Shown: piece by piece, positions 20,101 to 27,004 of the stretch
Position numbering within the stretch: the stretch's first letter is position 1
Layout: the number at the start of each line of letters is the position of its first letter
NCBI GenBank assembly: GCA_021160245.1
Contig: JAGHCW010000051.1
Coordinates: forward strand, 1-32,524
Length of the DNA: 32,524 bases
Origin: a bacterium
GTDB lineage: Bacteria; B130-G9
Reading direction: 5' to 3'
Notes under the pieces: model-generated
Seen by the model: the letters and a program-made list of their open reading frames with translations, nothing else
The model's database searches: none
Told to the model about the DNA's origin: nothing
Made by a program: the position numbers and the translations under genes

Positions 20101-20249
20101 TCCTTCTTGCGGGGCAGAGCTTGCAGAAATTGGGGAAGAAGGACGAGGCGCGAAAAGTCTTTCGAGCCCTTATCAGAGATTATCCTGACGAGGCGAGAAT
20201 AAGAAGTCAGGCGGAAAAAGGCCTCAAATTGCTTTCTGCGGCCGAGTAA
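17142..20249 (+). CDS. Large TPR-repeat protein, exported or membrane-anchored
   Basis: The 1035-residue protein has an N-terminal hydrophobic segment (NWALVVFTILLLLRFCAIA, about 19-37) that is a signal peptide or anchor. Almost all the rest is tetratricopeptide-type helix pairs, for example AIFWRGQIALTQRKYRLASGY, SLLGGGWCSFSQGEYKRAASL and MLFRQGRIAEASEGF. TPR arrays of this size act as protein-binding scaffolds. In envelope systems they occur as periplasmic or outer-membrane partners of ExbB/TolQ-type motors. GTG 17142 has GAGG (17131-17134) seven bases upstream; ATG 17181 is a weaker alternative. The next gene begins three bases after the stop, indicating an operon with 20253 and perhaps the ExbB-like gene at 21296. 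Function unknown. Confidence 0.85.
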   Translation: MDEIAEHSATRLSMGRVCTVRNWALVVFTILLLLRFCAIAVERDTGIELPSLTITGQARYLILPQRPPVVRENLALIRDGKTLTQDVNRLRVYPQAALEASIHKPQSGGCLYGAGLSAAVSMLFSPEESLFRYSLVLYRKGNLSAADERLARLCAKYQRSEHVPEAIFWRGQIALTQRKYRLASGYFKQIAETFPSHSLRHDALCNLAYALHLQGKTEECKETLSTILRDYPTSLKASAATHARASLRFIDGEFDAAGEDFMILSRATSDKTLRDEYTYWLIESLYMAGHYEETQKLCASHSVDFESSKLAARFLYIWGFAQMRLGMDDDAVDVFKRISGSFPESQVAPAAILARSTMLFRQGRIAEASEGFADIVKRYRTSAEYCDAIVSLVSARFKVGDLDSARDWSLQAEQSCEGSDDLSSRIHYHLGLIFAAQGQVVKAGKRFDKAAQLANDDAVRAASLLGGGWCSFSQGEYKRAASLFESSVSLAQSADVRLESQFWAGQAFLKLGRPKEAGKSFQSVLSTEGAGPDISLDAHLGLGFAFFLRERWEEALKHFRVIAESNRESDDRAVSWLRMSQIAFYSARYESGVEYANNAVSLTDDDAIRCGAALIKGKCLSRLGKKDEALLLLRSLPTQFPDCDHLDDAMFAIATIRFESDEFKESASAFKSLVSSSPESPLRYKGLLGVANSFYNLGDYASAVDYYMRVVKSDAFDTDKKSAFYGLILCSQREGKLDELKTRVEKFIKQFSDAKMAGMLRALLAEELAQREQFFAAISQYNQAFYSLKKQGANETELAKVLYRVGQIMEQTGDLKGAISEYDQLILRLDENRYSRMGKLRKAHLHAQLGETKTAIALYSKLVQEYPRDVETAGVALVKQAELLWATAKKGAISLCNRAVKLFPKTAVSANAHILAAEIMIEKEQYAGARKRLQEAKEAAIDQDKKAYADYLYGETFLRQGNLKEASAALMSVRYLYPSSPYAAKSLLLAGQSLQKLGKKDEARKVFRALIRDYPDEARIRSQAEKGLKLLSAAE

Positions 20250-20252
20250 CGG

Positions 20253-21221
20253 ATGTCTGCGCTCTCTGCCGGACATCTCTGTCAATTCAGCGTCGTCTTA
20301 TTGCTTCTGCTCTGCAATGTCTCTCTCTGCCAATCTCAGACGCTGAGCTCGATCTCCCTGACCGGACATCCCGAAAAATATAATGCAAGAGTCTCGCCTG
20401 AGTCCCTTTATAGTTTGGCCGAGGGGCTTTTTGGGAGAGATGACTATGAGGCGGCGGCGGTTCAATATCGGCTATTGCTTGAGCTTTTTCCCGAGTTTCG
20501 GGAGATCAAGAGGTGCCGGATGAAGATTGCGCTCTGTCATTTGCTTTTAGGGGAGTATGAGAGGTCGATTTGGGAGCTTGATTGCATCTTGAGCGAGAAG
20601 ATGATGGAATCGTTTTGGGATGAATCAAGGCTTTGGCAGGGTCTTTGCCTATATCGGAATGGTAATATCGCCGGGGCGCGGGACGTGTGGGATTCCGTTT
20701 GGCGCGAGGCGGCCAAGTATGATCTGAGGGCGTATGCCAGCTATTTTTTGGCGTGGGATTACTATATTCTTGGGAAACCGAAGATTGCGGTTAGGTACCT
20801 CACGGCGCTTGCAGTTAAGCAGCCTCCACCCGGTCTTGCTGGCCTTGATTTTCAAGCATTGTCGGATGCGTTTAAGGACACCAGTGGGCGGGGGCATAAG
20901 TCACCGCTCGCTGCGGGGCTTTTGAGCGCTGTGCTACCTGGCACTGGCCATATTTACTGTGAGCGATATCAGGATGGCGTTGTGGCATTCGTCCTGAACG
21001 CGGCCTTTACCGTTGCCTCGGTGGAGTGTTTCCGCAAGAAAGTCTATTCAGCAGGCGGCGTCTCAACATCGGTTGAATTGATTTGGTATTCAGGCACTAT
21101 ATATGGGGCGGTCAACGCCGCGCATGGACATAACAGACTTGAGCGAGAGCGGCATTTGGATGGATTGAGAGAGATATTTGGGGACGAGCGCTCGCTGTTG
21201 CCCAAGACCTTATATAATTGA
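20253..21221 (+). CDS. Exported membrane protein with TPR-like N-terminus and PGTGHIY domain
   Basis: This 322-residue protein has a signal sequence (hydrophobic about 10-25). A helical TPR-like region follows at about 48-200 (LYSLAEGLFGRDDYEAAAVQYRLL-type pairs). The C-terminal domain starts SPLAAGLLSAVLPGTGHIYCERYQDG, followed by two or three hydrophobic segments and WYSGTIYGAVNAAHGHNR. That C-terminal pattern recurs in conserved uncharacterised membrane proteins of many Gram-negative bacteria, similar in style to DUF5683. It follows the large TPR gene by three bases, so the two are almost certainly co-transcribed and may act together. No enzymatic motif is visible. Confidence 0.75.
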   Translation: MSALSAGHLCQFSVVLLLLLCNVSLCQSQTLSSISLTGHPEKYNARVSPESLYSLAEGLFGRDDYEAAAVQYRLLLELFPEFREIKRCRMKIALCHLLLGEYERSIWELDCILSEKMMESFWDESRLWQGLCLYRNGNIAGARDVWDSVWREAAKYDLRAYASYFLAWDYYILGKPKIAVRYLTALAVKQPPPGLAGLDFQALSDAFKDTSGRGHKSPLAAGLLSAVLPGTGHIYCERYQDGVVAFVLNAAFTVASVECFRKKVYSAGGVSTSVELIWYSGTIYGAVNAAHGHNRLERERHLDGLREIFGDERSLLPKTLYN

Positions 21222-21295
21222 CTATATATATTGATGATTGATGTTGGATTGGGAATCGCTGTCGATGGAGATTTCGCGACTTTTGGAGTCAACCG

Positions 21296-21973
21296 ATGAT
21301 TGATTACTTGATAGCAGGCGGGCCTTTCATGGTCCCGATTGTTCTATGCTCGGTGCTTTCCCTGGCGGTGATTGTGGAGAGGAGTTTGGCTCTGAGAGGT
21401 TCTCGGGTCATGCCACTGACCTTCTTAGGAGAGACGAAGCGGCTTTTAGGATCGGGTTCTGACGAATCGCTCCTTGAGCTTAGCGCAAAATATCAGGCCC
21501 CAATCGCGAGAGTTGTGGAGGAGGCGGTTCGCTCCCGCGGTCTTTCTTCAGATATTCTGCGCGATGTGATCGAGACAGCCGGAAAGAGGCAGGCGGACGG
21601 GCTATCTCGATTTCTGACTGTCCTGGCCACGATCGCGAGCATTTCGCCCCTTTTAGGTTTGCTAGGAACGGTAGCAGGGATGATCAAAGTATTTGATATT
21701 ATCTCGATCAAGGGCGTTACGAATCCCTCCGATCTCGCCGGAGGGATAGCTGAGGCGCTGTTGACAACAGCAGCTGGACTGGTTGTCGCGATTCCGACGC
21801 TTGTTGCATACAACTACTTCCGCAAACGTGTGAACGGTTATGTCATGCGGATGGAGGAGGTTTGCCTCGGCATGTTCTCCAGACTGTCCGAGAGGCGATG
21901 CGACGGCGTCGCTCCGGAGTCTGCCGACGGATTGAAGGAGATAGACGAGTGGATAGAGATCAAGAGGGACTAG
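21296..21973 (+). CDS. MotA/TolQ/ExbB-family proton channel protein without adjacent ExbD
   Basis: ExbB/TolQ proteins form pentameric inner-membrane channels that, with ExbD/TolR, convert proton motive force into work on outer-membrane or periplasmic partners. The 225-residue protein has a first helix (GGPFMVPIVLCSVLSLAVIVERSLAL) and a cytoplasmic segment. The conserved second and third helices are LATIASISPLLGLLGTVAGMI and GGIAEALLTTAAGLVVAIPTL. The length is typical. GGAG at 21285-21288 lies seven bases before the ATG. It follows the PGTGHIY-domain gene by 74 bases. No ExbD/TolR homologue follows it; the next gene is the TonB receptor 475 bases away. It may share the ExbD pair at 26011-26877 or serve the TPR proteins. 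Confidence 0.88.
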   Translation: MIDYLIAGGPFMVPIVLCSVLSLAVIVERSLALRGSRVMPLTFLGETKRLLGSGSDESLLELSAKYQAPIARVVEEAVRSRGLSSDILRDVIETAGKRQADGLSRFLTVLATIASISPLLGLLGTVAGMIKVFDIISIKGVTNPSDLAGGIAEALLTTAAGLVVAIPTLVAYNYFRKRVNGYVMRMEEVCLGMFSRLSERRCDGVAPESADGLKEIDEWIEIKRD

Positions 21974-22073
21974 CGAGGAGTTTTCGTATTTTGGGTTTGT
22001 GATTGGTTGAGCTGCAGGCTTCGGGGCTTGGTTATGGTCAATAGAGAAGTGGAATTGAGGCCGGCATGACGCG

Positions 22074-22178
22074 ATGTCTTGGTTCCCTGAAAGTGACTAT
22101 GAAGGGATACAGAAAGAAACGCTTTCAACAGAGCAAGTCCGGGAACGAATACGAAAACTTCTCGGACTAGCGAGTTGA
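22074..22178 (+). CDS. Possible 34-residue peptide (low confidence)
   Basis: ATG 22074 opens a 34-codon frame ending in TGA 22176-22178. It encodes a strongly charged, helix-prone peptide with FPESDYEGIQKETLS and RERIRKLLGL. The composition is protein-like, but there is no good ribosome-binding site: GAGG lies about 13 bases upstream. It does not match any family I recognise. It could be a small protein, the remnant of a longer gene, or chance. Confidence 0.2.
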   Translation: MSWFPESDYEGIQKETLSTEQVRERIRKLLGLAS

Positions 22179-22252
22179 CTTATTTGTCCGAAAGTTGCTT
22201 AGTGTTCGAGCGAGAGTTTGGTGGTCGGTCAGGGCTGCTCCAAACAAAAGCA

Positions 22253-22281
22253 TTGACAGCTCTTTGTCTAGTTCTTACAAT
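22253..22281 (+). promoter_or_regulatory. Sigma70-type promoter of the TonB-receptor block
   Basis: TTGACA (22253-22258), a 17-base spacer and TACAAT (22276-22281) give a full -35 match, the optimal spacing and a 5/6 -10 match. A transcript would start near 22288, leaving a leader of about 160 bases before the GTG start at 22449. It is the best promoter seen in the window. Confidence 0.65.
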
Positions 22282-22297
22282 TCGGCGCTAGCCGAAT
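22280..22297. promoter_or_regulatory. Perfect inverted repeat over the predicted transcription start (possible operator)
   Basis: ATTCGGC (22280-22286), a GCTA centre and GCCGAAT (22291-22297) form a perfect 7-bp inverted repeat. It overlaps the last bases of the -10 box and covers the expected transcription start. In this position it could bind a repressor. It could instead form a hairpin at the very 5' end of the mRNA. There is no T tract, so it is not a terminator. Confidence 0.45.
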
Positions 22298-22448
22298 GCT
22301 AAACATTGGTAGTAAAGGCCTTTTTTCGTGGGGCCGTTATTCTGGTGTCTTCCAGTTTAGGCTAGTGATTTTAGTAGCTGTATGGGCGATGTTTGCCAAT
22401 ATGGCTTCAGAGGGTGAGCAATAACTCAACTCAACAGGAGATGTTTAG

Positions 22449-24956
22449 GTGAAATATCGGTCTGCTCTGCCAGTTATACCTTTGTTATTCGCGTTGCTTA
22501 TTTTCGCCATGCCGGCGCTAGGCGGCATAACCGGCACAATTAAGGGCGATGTCAAAGACTCATCGACCGGTGAGCCACTTCCCTTCGCTGACATATTGAT
22601 ATCGGGTCCGGCGCTTCTGAAGCCATATTCGTTTTCAGCTGACAAGGACGGCAAGTTCGTAATGGCAGGACTGCCTCCTGGAACCTATAACGTTGAAGTG
22701 GTTTATGTTGGCTACATAAAGAAGAAGACAACAGGCGTATCAGTTACGATGGATAGAACGTCAACTGTGAAGGTCACTCTGGAGCAGAAGATAGCGCTGG
22801 AAAAAGAGATTGAGGTAGTAGCTCAGAGTCCGTTAATTGAGAAAGAAGTCTCGGGGACATCGGACGTCATCGAGGGCGATTACATTGAGGACATGCCGAT
22901 TCAGGGCCGAGCGTATCAAAATGCGTTGAAGATACTCCCCGGTACTCTTGTGGACAGGGACCAGCAGATTCATATCAGAGGTGGTCGGACAGGTGAGGTA
23001 GGATTCAAGGTTGATGGCATGGACGCTCAGGACCCTGTTACAGGGGGCTATGGCACCAACATCAATATGAATGCTGTCGAGAAGATGGAGGTCATAACTG
23101 GAGGCTACGACGCCGAGTATGGCGGCAATATGTCTGGTATGGTCAATGTTGTTACAAAAAGCGGAACGGATAGTCTGCATGGTAGCGTTCTTTACAACTA
23201 CCAGAATGATAGGCTTGATGGTGTTCCTTACGATTGGCGAGCCTATAACCCGGGCTTCACGCTAAAGGGGCCCATCGTTCCAGAGAAACTGAACTTCTTT
23301 CTCTCGTTTGAGTTTGAGAACAACAAGCGGGCATTCCCGGCTGCCGAGTGGCCACAGGATGAGTATTCCGACGGCACCTGGACTGAGATGGGCGGCATGC
23401 TCAAGTTCACCTGGCTTATCACTGCTGATGACAAAGCCGTAATCCAGTATTTCCTCAATCACGTTGACACCAGGCCTGGGGCCGATTGGATTGATGGTGC
23501 GCGACTCTATACAATGGGCTTTGACTACAACTTCGCGATGATCAATCTTACCCATACTTTTACGCCCGAGTTGATATACGAGGGGTTATTGGGCTTTGGG
23601 CGTTTGTATCTCGAAGCTAAGGTTGATGGCAAGGACTGGTCCGAATACGAGCCGTTTGTTTATGTGGCCAACATGGACGAGTCGATCTATACGGCCGAGA
23701 AGCAATACGGCGGCAGGGGTGACTATCCATCTTGGTACTGGCGCGAAGTTTATAGAACCTACTTCCAGTCAACACTCACCTGGATTATGGATGATCATCG
23801 GTTGAGAGCCGGTGGTTATATCCAATACATAGATTACATGAGTGAGAGCGTGGATTTAGCAGCGTACTTCACCTCGTACAGGCAATACTGGGATCCGAAT
23901 CCCGAGAACATGACATACGTGATGAAGCGACAGTTTAATATGAACAAAATTGACGAGACGACCCATTACGGTGGCGTTTATGTTCAAGACAGGTGGAGTC
24001 TGGACGAGAACCATGACTTGCCTATATTCCTTAACTATGGAATAAGATTCGACTGGCAGGAGGCGAACAACGGCCACGAAGTATCGCCTCGGCTCGGGAT
24101 AACCTACACACCGGACGACCGGACGAAGCTCAGAGTGAATTACGGCTGGTTCTTCCAGATGATCCCACTTGGCGATGCATACGCCCAGGACCATCAGATT
24201 CTCTATGAGAGCACTTCGCGATCCACGCGTGGGGAGACGATTGAGTTCAATACCTATAGCGCGGCTGAGGACCTCCGTAACCCGATAAATAAGGCCTTCG
24301 AGATTGGCATAGAGCGTGAGATATTCGCCGAGATATCACTTGGCGTAACCTATTACGACAAGGACATGCAGGACCTTCTAGAGACGGTGGACATCAATCC
24401 GGACCCAGCGGTTGACGAGTGGCGGATCATGAATGTGGCCGGCGCTTGGGCTCGCGGCTTTGAGGTGAAGTTTAAGAAGGCTTTTTCTAAGGGCTTTGAA
24501 GGCCGTATTGCTTACACCTATCAGGAGGCGAAGTCGATAGGGATTGACAGGTACGGGAACATGACGGGCGATGAGACCTGGCTTGATTGGGACCTACGTC
24601 ACGCTCTTGCGGCTTCGTTCAATGCCGAGTTACCTTGGGACCTCAATCTCAATGGAATCTACACGTTTAGCACCGGCTACCCTTATACGCGGGAATACCT
24701 GGTTCGCGATGAGGAGACCGACGCGCTAGAGCGTGAGGAGGACAAGATAAATGAGGAGCGTGAACCCTATCGTAGCAGCTTCGATGTGACACTTTCGAAG
24801 GATATGAACGTCCGGGATTACAAGCTGACTGTGATGCTTCAATCCTATAATGTTTTTGACCACCGAAACGTCTCTCGGATGGACTCGCTTTCGGGCGAAC
24901 CACGTAGTTACGAGGCTGGACGCCGGTTGCTGTTCGGGCTTCAATTCGAGTTCTAG
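22449..24956 (+). CDS. TonB-dependent outer-membrane receptor with carboxypeptidase-regulatory domain
   Basis: TonB-dependent receptors import or export large ligands across the outer membrane using energy from ExbB/ExbD. The 835-residue protein has a signal peptide (hydrophobic about 7-24), then a CarboxypepD_reg-like domain (about 27-112, GDVKDSSTGEPLPFADILI and PPGTYNVEVVYVGY). The plug domain (about 125-235) contains IQGRAYQNALKILPG, IHIRGGRTGEVGFKVDGMD and GGYDAEYGGNMSGMVNVVT. A beta-barrel fills the remainder, ending in the aromatic LLFGLQFEF typical of Bam substrates. GTG 22449 is set by AGGAG at 22436-22440, eight bases upstream. The plug and barrel style resembles the Bacteroidetes/SusC-like or Oar-like receptors. 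The substrate is unknown. ExbB and two ExbD genes follow, but no TonB gene is visible. Confidence 0.9.
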   Translation: MKYRSALPVIPLLFALLIFAMPALGGITGTIKGDVKDSSTGEPLPFADILISGPALLKPYSFSADKDGKFVMAGLPPGTYNVEVVYVGYIKKKTTGVSVTMDRTSTVKVTLEQKIALEKEIEVVAQSPLIEKEVSGTSDVIEGDYIEDMPIQGRAYQNALKILPGTLVDRDQQIHIRGGRTGEVGFKVDGMDAQDPVTGGYGTNINMNAVEKMEVITGGYDAEYGGNMSGMVNVVTKSGTDSLHGSVLYNYQNDRLDGVPYDWRAYNPGFTLKGPIVPEKLNFFLSFEFENNKRAFPAAEWPQDEYSDGTWTEMGGMLKFTWLITADDKAVIQYFLNHVDTRPGADWIDGARLYTMGFDYNFAMINLTHTFTPELIYEGLLGFGRLYLEAKVDGKDWSEYEPFVYVANMDESIYTAEKQYGGRGDYPSWYWREVYRTYFQSTLTWIMDDHRLRAGGYIQYIDYMSESVDLAAYFTSYRQYWDPNPENMTYVMKRQFNMNKIDETTHYGGVYVQDRWSLDENHDLPIFLNYGIRFDWQEANNGHEVSPRLGITYTPDDRTKLRVNYGWFFQMIPLGDAYAQDHQILYESTSRSTRGETIEFNTYSAAEDLRNPINKAFEIGIEREIFAEISLGVTYYDKDMQDLLETVDINPDPAVDEWRIMNVAGAWARGFEVKFKKAFSKGFEGRIAYTYQEAKSIGIDRYGNMTGDETWLDWDLRHALAASFNAELPWDLNLNGIYTFSTGYPYTREYLVRDEETDALEREEDKINEEREPYRSSFDVTLSKDMNVRDYKLTVMLQSYNVFDHRNVSRMDSLSGEPRSYEAGRRLLFGLQFEF

Positions 24957-25111
24957 AGCATTTTATCGACGAATATAGAGAGATTAGAGGCAGCCTGTTC
25001 AGGTTCGGCTAGGGGTGGAACCAAGCTGTTCCGGAGCATAATGCGAAGGCCCTCAGCGCGTTCCATCTTTTGATCGCCGAAGAGATTGGGGGTAATTCAG
25101 GGAGAGCCTAT

Positions 25112-26014
25112 GTGAGAAGAGAATATGTTTCTTTGCTTTCGTTTAACGTAGTAGTATTTGGGATCGCCCTTGCTATAGCCTTCGCCGCGCCGCAAGGAGC
25201 TTTTGCGCAGGCCTCGTCCGGCAGCCTAATGCCTGGTGAGGCACCAACGACAGAGTCCACATCGGCGATAGGGGAATCCCCTGGTGGGGCCACCTTGTCC
25301 ACCGAATCTGTGCAGGACTTGCCAGCAGACGGAGCAGGCGGGACGGCGGATACTCCGCCAAAGGACGAGCCAAAGGCGCCGGAGTCAGGAGAAAAGAAAT
25401 CATCTGCTGGATTGGGGCTACTCTCGCTTTTCCAGAAAGGCGGACCTGTGATGTGGCCGCTCTTCGCAGCACTGCTTATTGCGTTTGCCTTCACAATCGA
25501 GCGTGGGATTGTCTTTGGAAAGGCTCGTATGAATGTTCGAGCTTTCATGCGCAAGATCGATGACTCCTTGGAGAAAGGCGATACGAAAGGCGCGATTGGC
25601 CTCTGTGAGCAGGCGCGAGGGCCTGTCGCCTCGGTAATCAAGGCTGGCCTTCTTAGATGGGACAAGGGCAAGAAGCAGGTTGAAAAAGCTATTGAGACCG
25701 CCGGAGCGGGCGCGATGTCCAAAATGGAGAGAGGGCTTCCGGTTTTGGCAAGTATCGCCAACATCGCTCCTCTTCTTGGGTTCCTTGGGACCGTAACCGG
25801 AATGATAAAGTCGTTTGGCGTTATCGCGAAAGCGGGACTTTCCAATCCGGGACTTGTGGCTCAGGGCATTTCGGAGGCTTTGATAACGACCGCGTCCGGG
25901 CTCATTATAGCCATTCCGGCGCTTGCGGCGTTCAACTTTTTTACAAGCATGATTGCCAAATCCGCTCTTGAGATGGATGAGAGCACCTCGCAGCTTCTAG
26001 ACCGCGCGAAATGA
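25112..26014 (+). CDS. exbB: ExbB/TolQ-family channel protein with signal peptide and exported N-terminal extension
   Basis: The 300-residue protein starts with a classic signal peptide (MRREYVSLLSF, hydrophobic core to about 27, probable cleavage at GAFAQA). A Ser/Gly/Pro/Thr-rich periplasmic linker runs to about residue 105. The ExbB core follows: GGPVMWPLFAALLIAFAFTIERG, then VLASIANIAPLLGFLGTVTGMI and GISEALITTASGLIIAIPAL. This long N-terminal type occurs in several Gram-negative ExbB proteins. GTG 25112 is chosen over TTG 25070 because GGAG at 25101-25104 lies seven bases before it and the signal peptide then starts cleanly. Its stop overlaps the first exbD start in ATGA (26011-26014), so the two are co-translated. 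Confidence 0.9.
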   Translation: MRREYVSLLSFNVVVFGIALAIAFAAPQGAFAQASSGSLMPGEAPTTESTSAIGESPGGATLSTESVQDLPADGAGGTADTPPKDEPKAPESGEKKSSAGLGLLSLFQKGGPVMWPLFAALLIAFAFTIERGIVFGKARMNVRAFMRKIDDSLEKGDTKGAIGLCEQARGPVASVIKAGLLRWDKGKKQVEKAIETAGAGAMSKMERGLPVLASIANIAPLLGFLGTVTGMIKSFGVIAKAGLSNPGLVAQGISEALITTASGLIIAIPALAAFNFFTSMIAKSALEMDESTSQLLDRAK

Positions 26015-26451
26015 GATTCAGACGCAAGTCGAATGTCCAGGCCGGTATCCCCTCTGCCTCGATGGGAGATATCGCGTTTCTTCTTATTGTCTTCTTTATG
26101 GTTACCACGACCTTCAGCGTTGACAAGTCGAAGGTGAATCTCCCAGAGAGCTTTGAGCGAGAGGCTACGGTCCCGGGCGCCGCGATAATCGTCATCAAAG
26201 AGAATGGGGAGCTATTGCTCTCCGAGGGGGACAAGAATCCCCAGCCGGCGGGACTGAATGACGTGTTGGTTTTTGCGCTGAACCTAGTTGCCATGCAGCC
26301 TCAGATGCAGTTTACGATTAAGGCCTCTCGAGACTCGGAGTACCGATACTTCGATCGCGTAATGGAGCAGCTTCGCGACGCGAACGCCAAGAACATATCG
26401 TTACTGAGCATGCAGAAAGTCGCTGGGCATAGTGGGCGGGGGGCTCGGTGA
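26011..26451 (+). CDS. exbD: ExbD/TolR-family protein 1
   Basis: ExbD proteins have one N-terminal transmembrane helix with a proton-carrying aspartate inside the ExbB pentamer, plus a periplasmic domain. This 146-residue protein shows SASMGDIAFLLIVFFMVTTTF, whose Asp (about residue 20) is the conserved one. The periplasmic part (about 40-130) follows, with VIVIKENGELLL-like strands, a helix around NDVLVFALNLVA and VMEQLRDANAKNISLLS. It overlaps exbB by four bases. The second exbD begins on the base after its stop. Confidence 0.9.
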   Translation: MRFRRKSNVQAGIPSASMGDIAFLLIVFFMVTTTFSVDKSKVNLPESFEREATVPGAAIIVIKENGELLLSEGDKNPQPAGLNDVLVFALNLVAMQPQMQFTIKASRDSEYRYFDRVMEQLRDANAKNISLLSMQKVAGHSGRGAR

Positions 26452-26877
26452 ATGAAGTTCGGAACTAGACTGAAGATTGAGGAAGATGTCTCCTCGTCGT
26501 CCACTGCGGATATCGCTTTTCTGCTGATCATCTTCTTCATGGTCACCACTGCCTTTGGGACGACTAGGGGGCTTGAAATGACCCTTCCAAAAAAACAGAA
26601 GGTCACCCAAGAAGTCTCGACCACCGAGGCAGTGCTAGTCGAGATTGATGACTATGGCAACATCTTCATTGACGGTGGCGGAGTTTTGTTGGAGCACATC
26701 GAACCTTACATTCGTCCGAAACTGGCACGTAATCCCAATAAATACGTTCTGATAAAGTCCAGCCTGGCGGCCAAGTATGAATACGCGGTGTCGGTTGTCG
26801 ATGAACTGCGGCTTTCGGGCGTGAAGAATATCTCGATCCCAACTCAAAAAGAGATAGCGAGCTGGGGTCAGTATTAG
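26452..26877 (+). CDS. exbD: ExbD/TolR-family protein 2
   Basis: This 141-residue ExbD paralogue has the helix SSTADIAFLLIIFFMVTTAFG with the conserved Asp. A periplasmic domain follows, with LVEIDDYGNIFIDG, VLIKSSLAAKYEYAVSVVDELR and LSGVKNISIPTQ. Its start directly follows the TGA of the first exbD with no gap. The two paralogues share the family pattern but differ through most of their periplasmic parts, so this is not a recent duplication. Because ExbD works as a dimer, the pair could form a heterodimer on one ExbB ring. That is inference. Confidence 0.9.
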   Translation: MKFGTRLKIEEDVSSSSTADIAFLLIIFFMVTTAFGTTRGLEMTLPKKQKVTQEVSTTEAVLVEIDDYGNIFIDGGGVLLEHIEPYIRPKLARNPNKYVLIKSSLAAKYEYAVSVVDELRLSGVKNISIPTQKEIASWGQY

Positions 26878-27004
26878 CGGCTGGGGCTGACGCAAGAGCT
26901 AAGGCCGACAAACGCTAAACTGTGTTACGAATTCTCGTTGAGGGTTGCCGGGTGTCCGTGAACCTCAACACGTATTATGTAGTTTTACTCTATGGAGGTA
27001 GATC

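Larger units (their letters stand above)
21974..22448. other. 475-bp gap between the ExbB-like gene and the TonB-receptor block
   Basis: This is the longest gap in the window. It holds a possible 34-codon frame (22074-22178), a near-consensus sigma70 promoter (22253-22281) and a perfect inverted repeat (22280-22297). About 150 bases of presumed untranslated leader then lead to AGGAG at 22436-22440. No tRNA, riboswitch or transposon remnant was recognised in it. Confidence 0.6.

Noticed and set aside
25108-25845. Minus-strand open frame (245 codons) opposite exbB
   Set aside because: The plus strand encodes a clear ExbB with signal peptide; the antisense translation shows only shadow composition.
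26937-26969. GTTGAGG/CCTCAAC inverted repeat upstream of the beta-sandwich gene
   Set aside because: The 19-base loop and absence of a T tract or paired promoter boxes make chance pairing likely.
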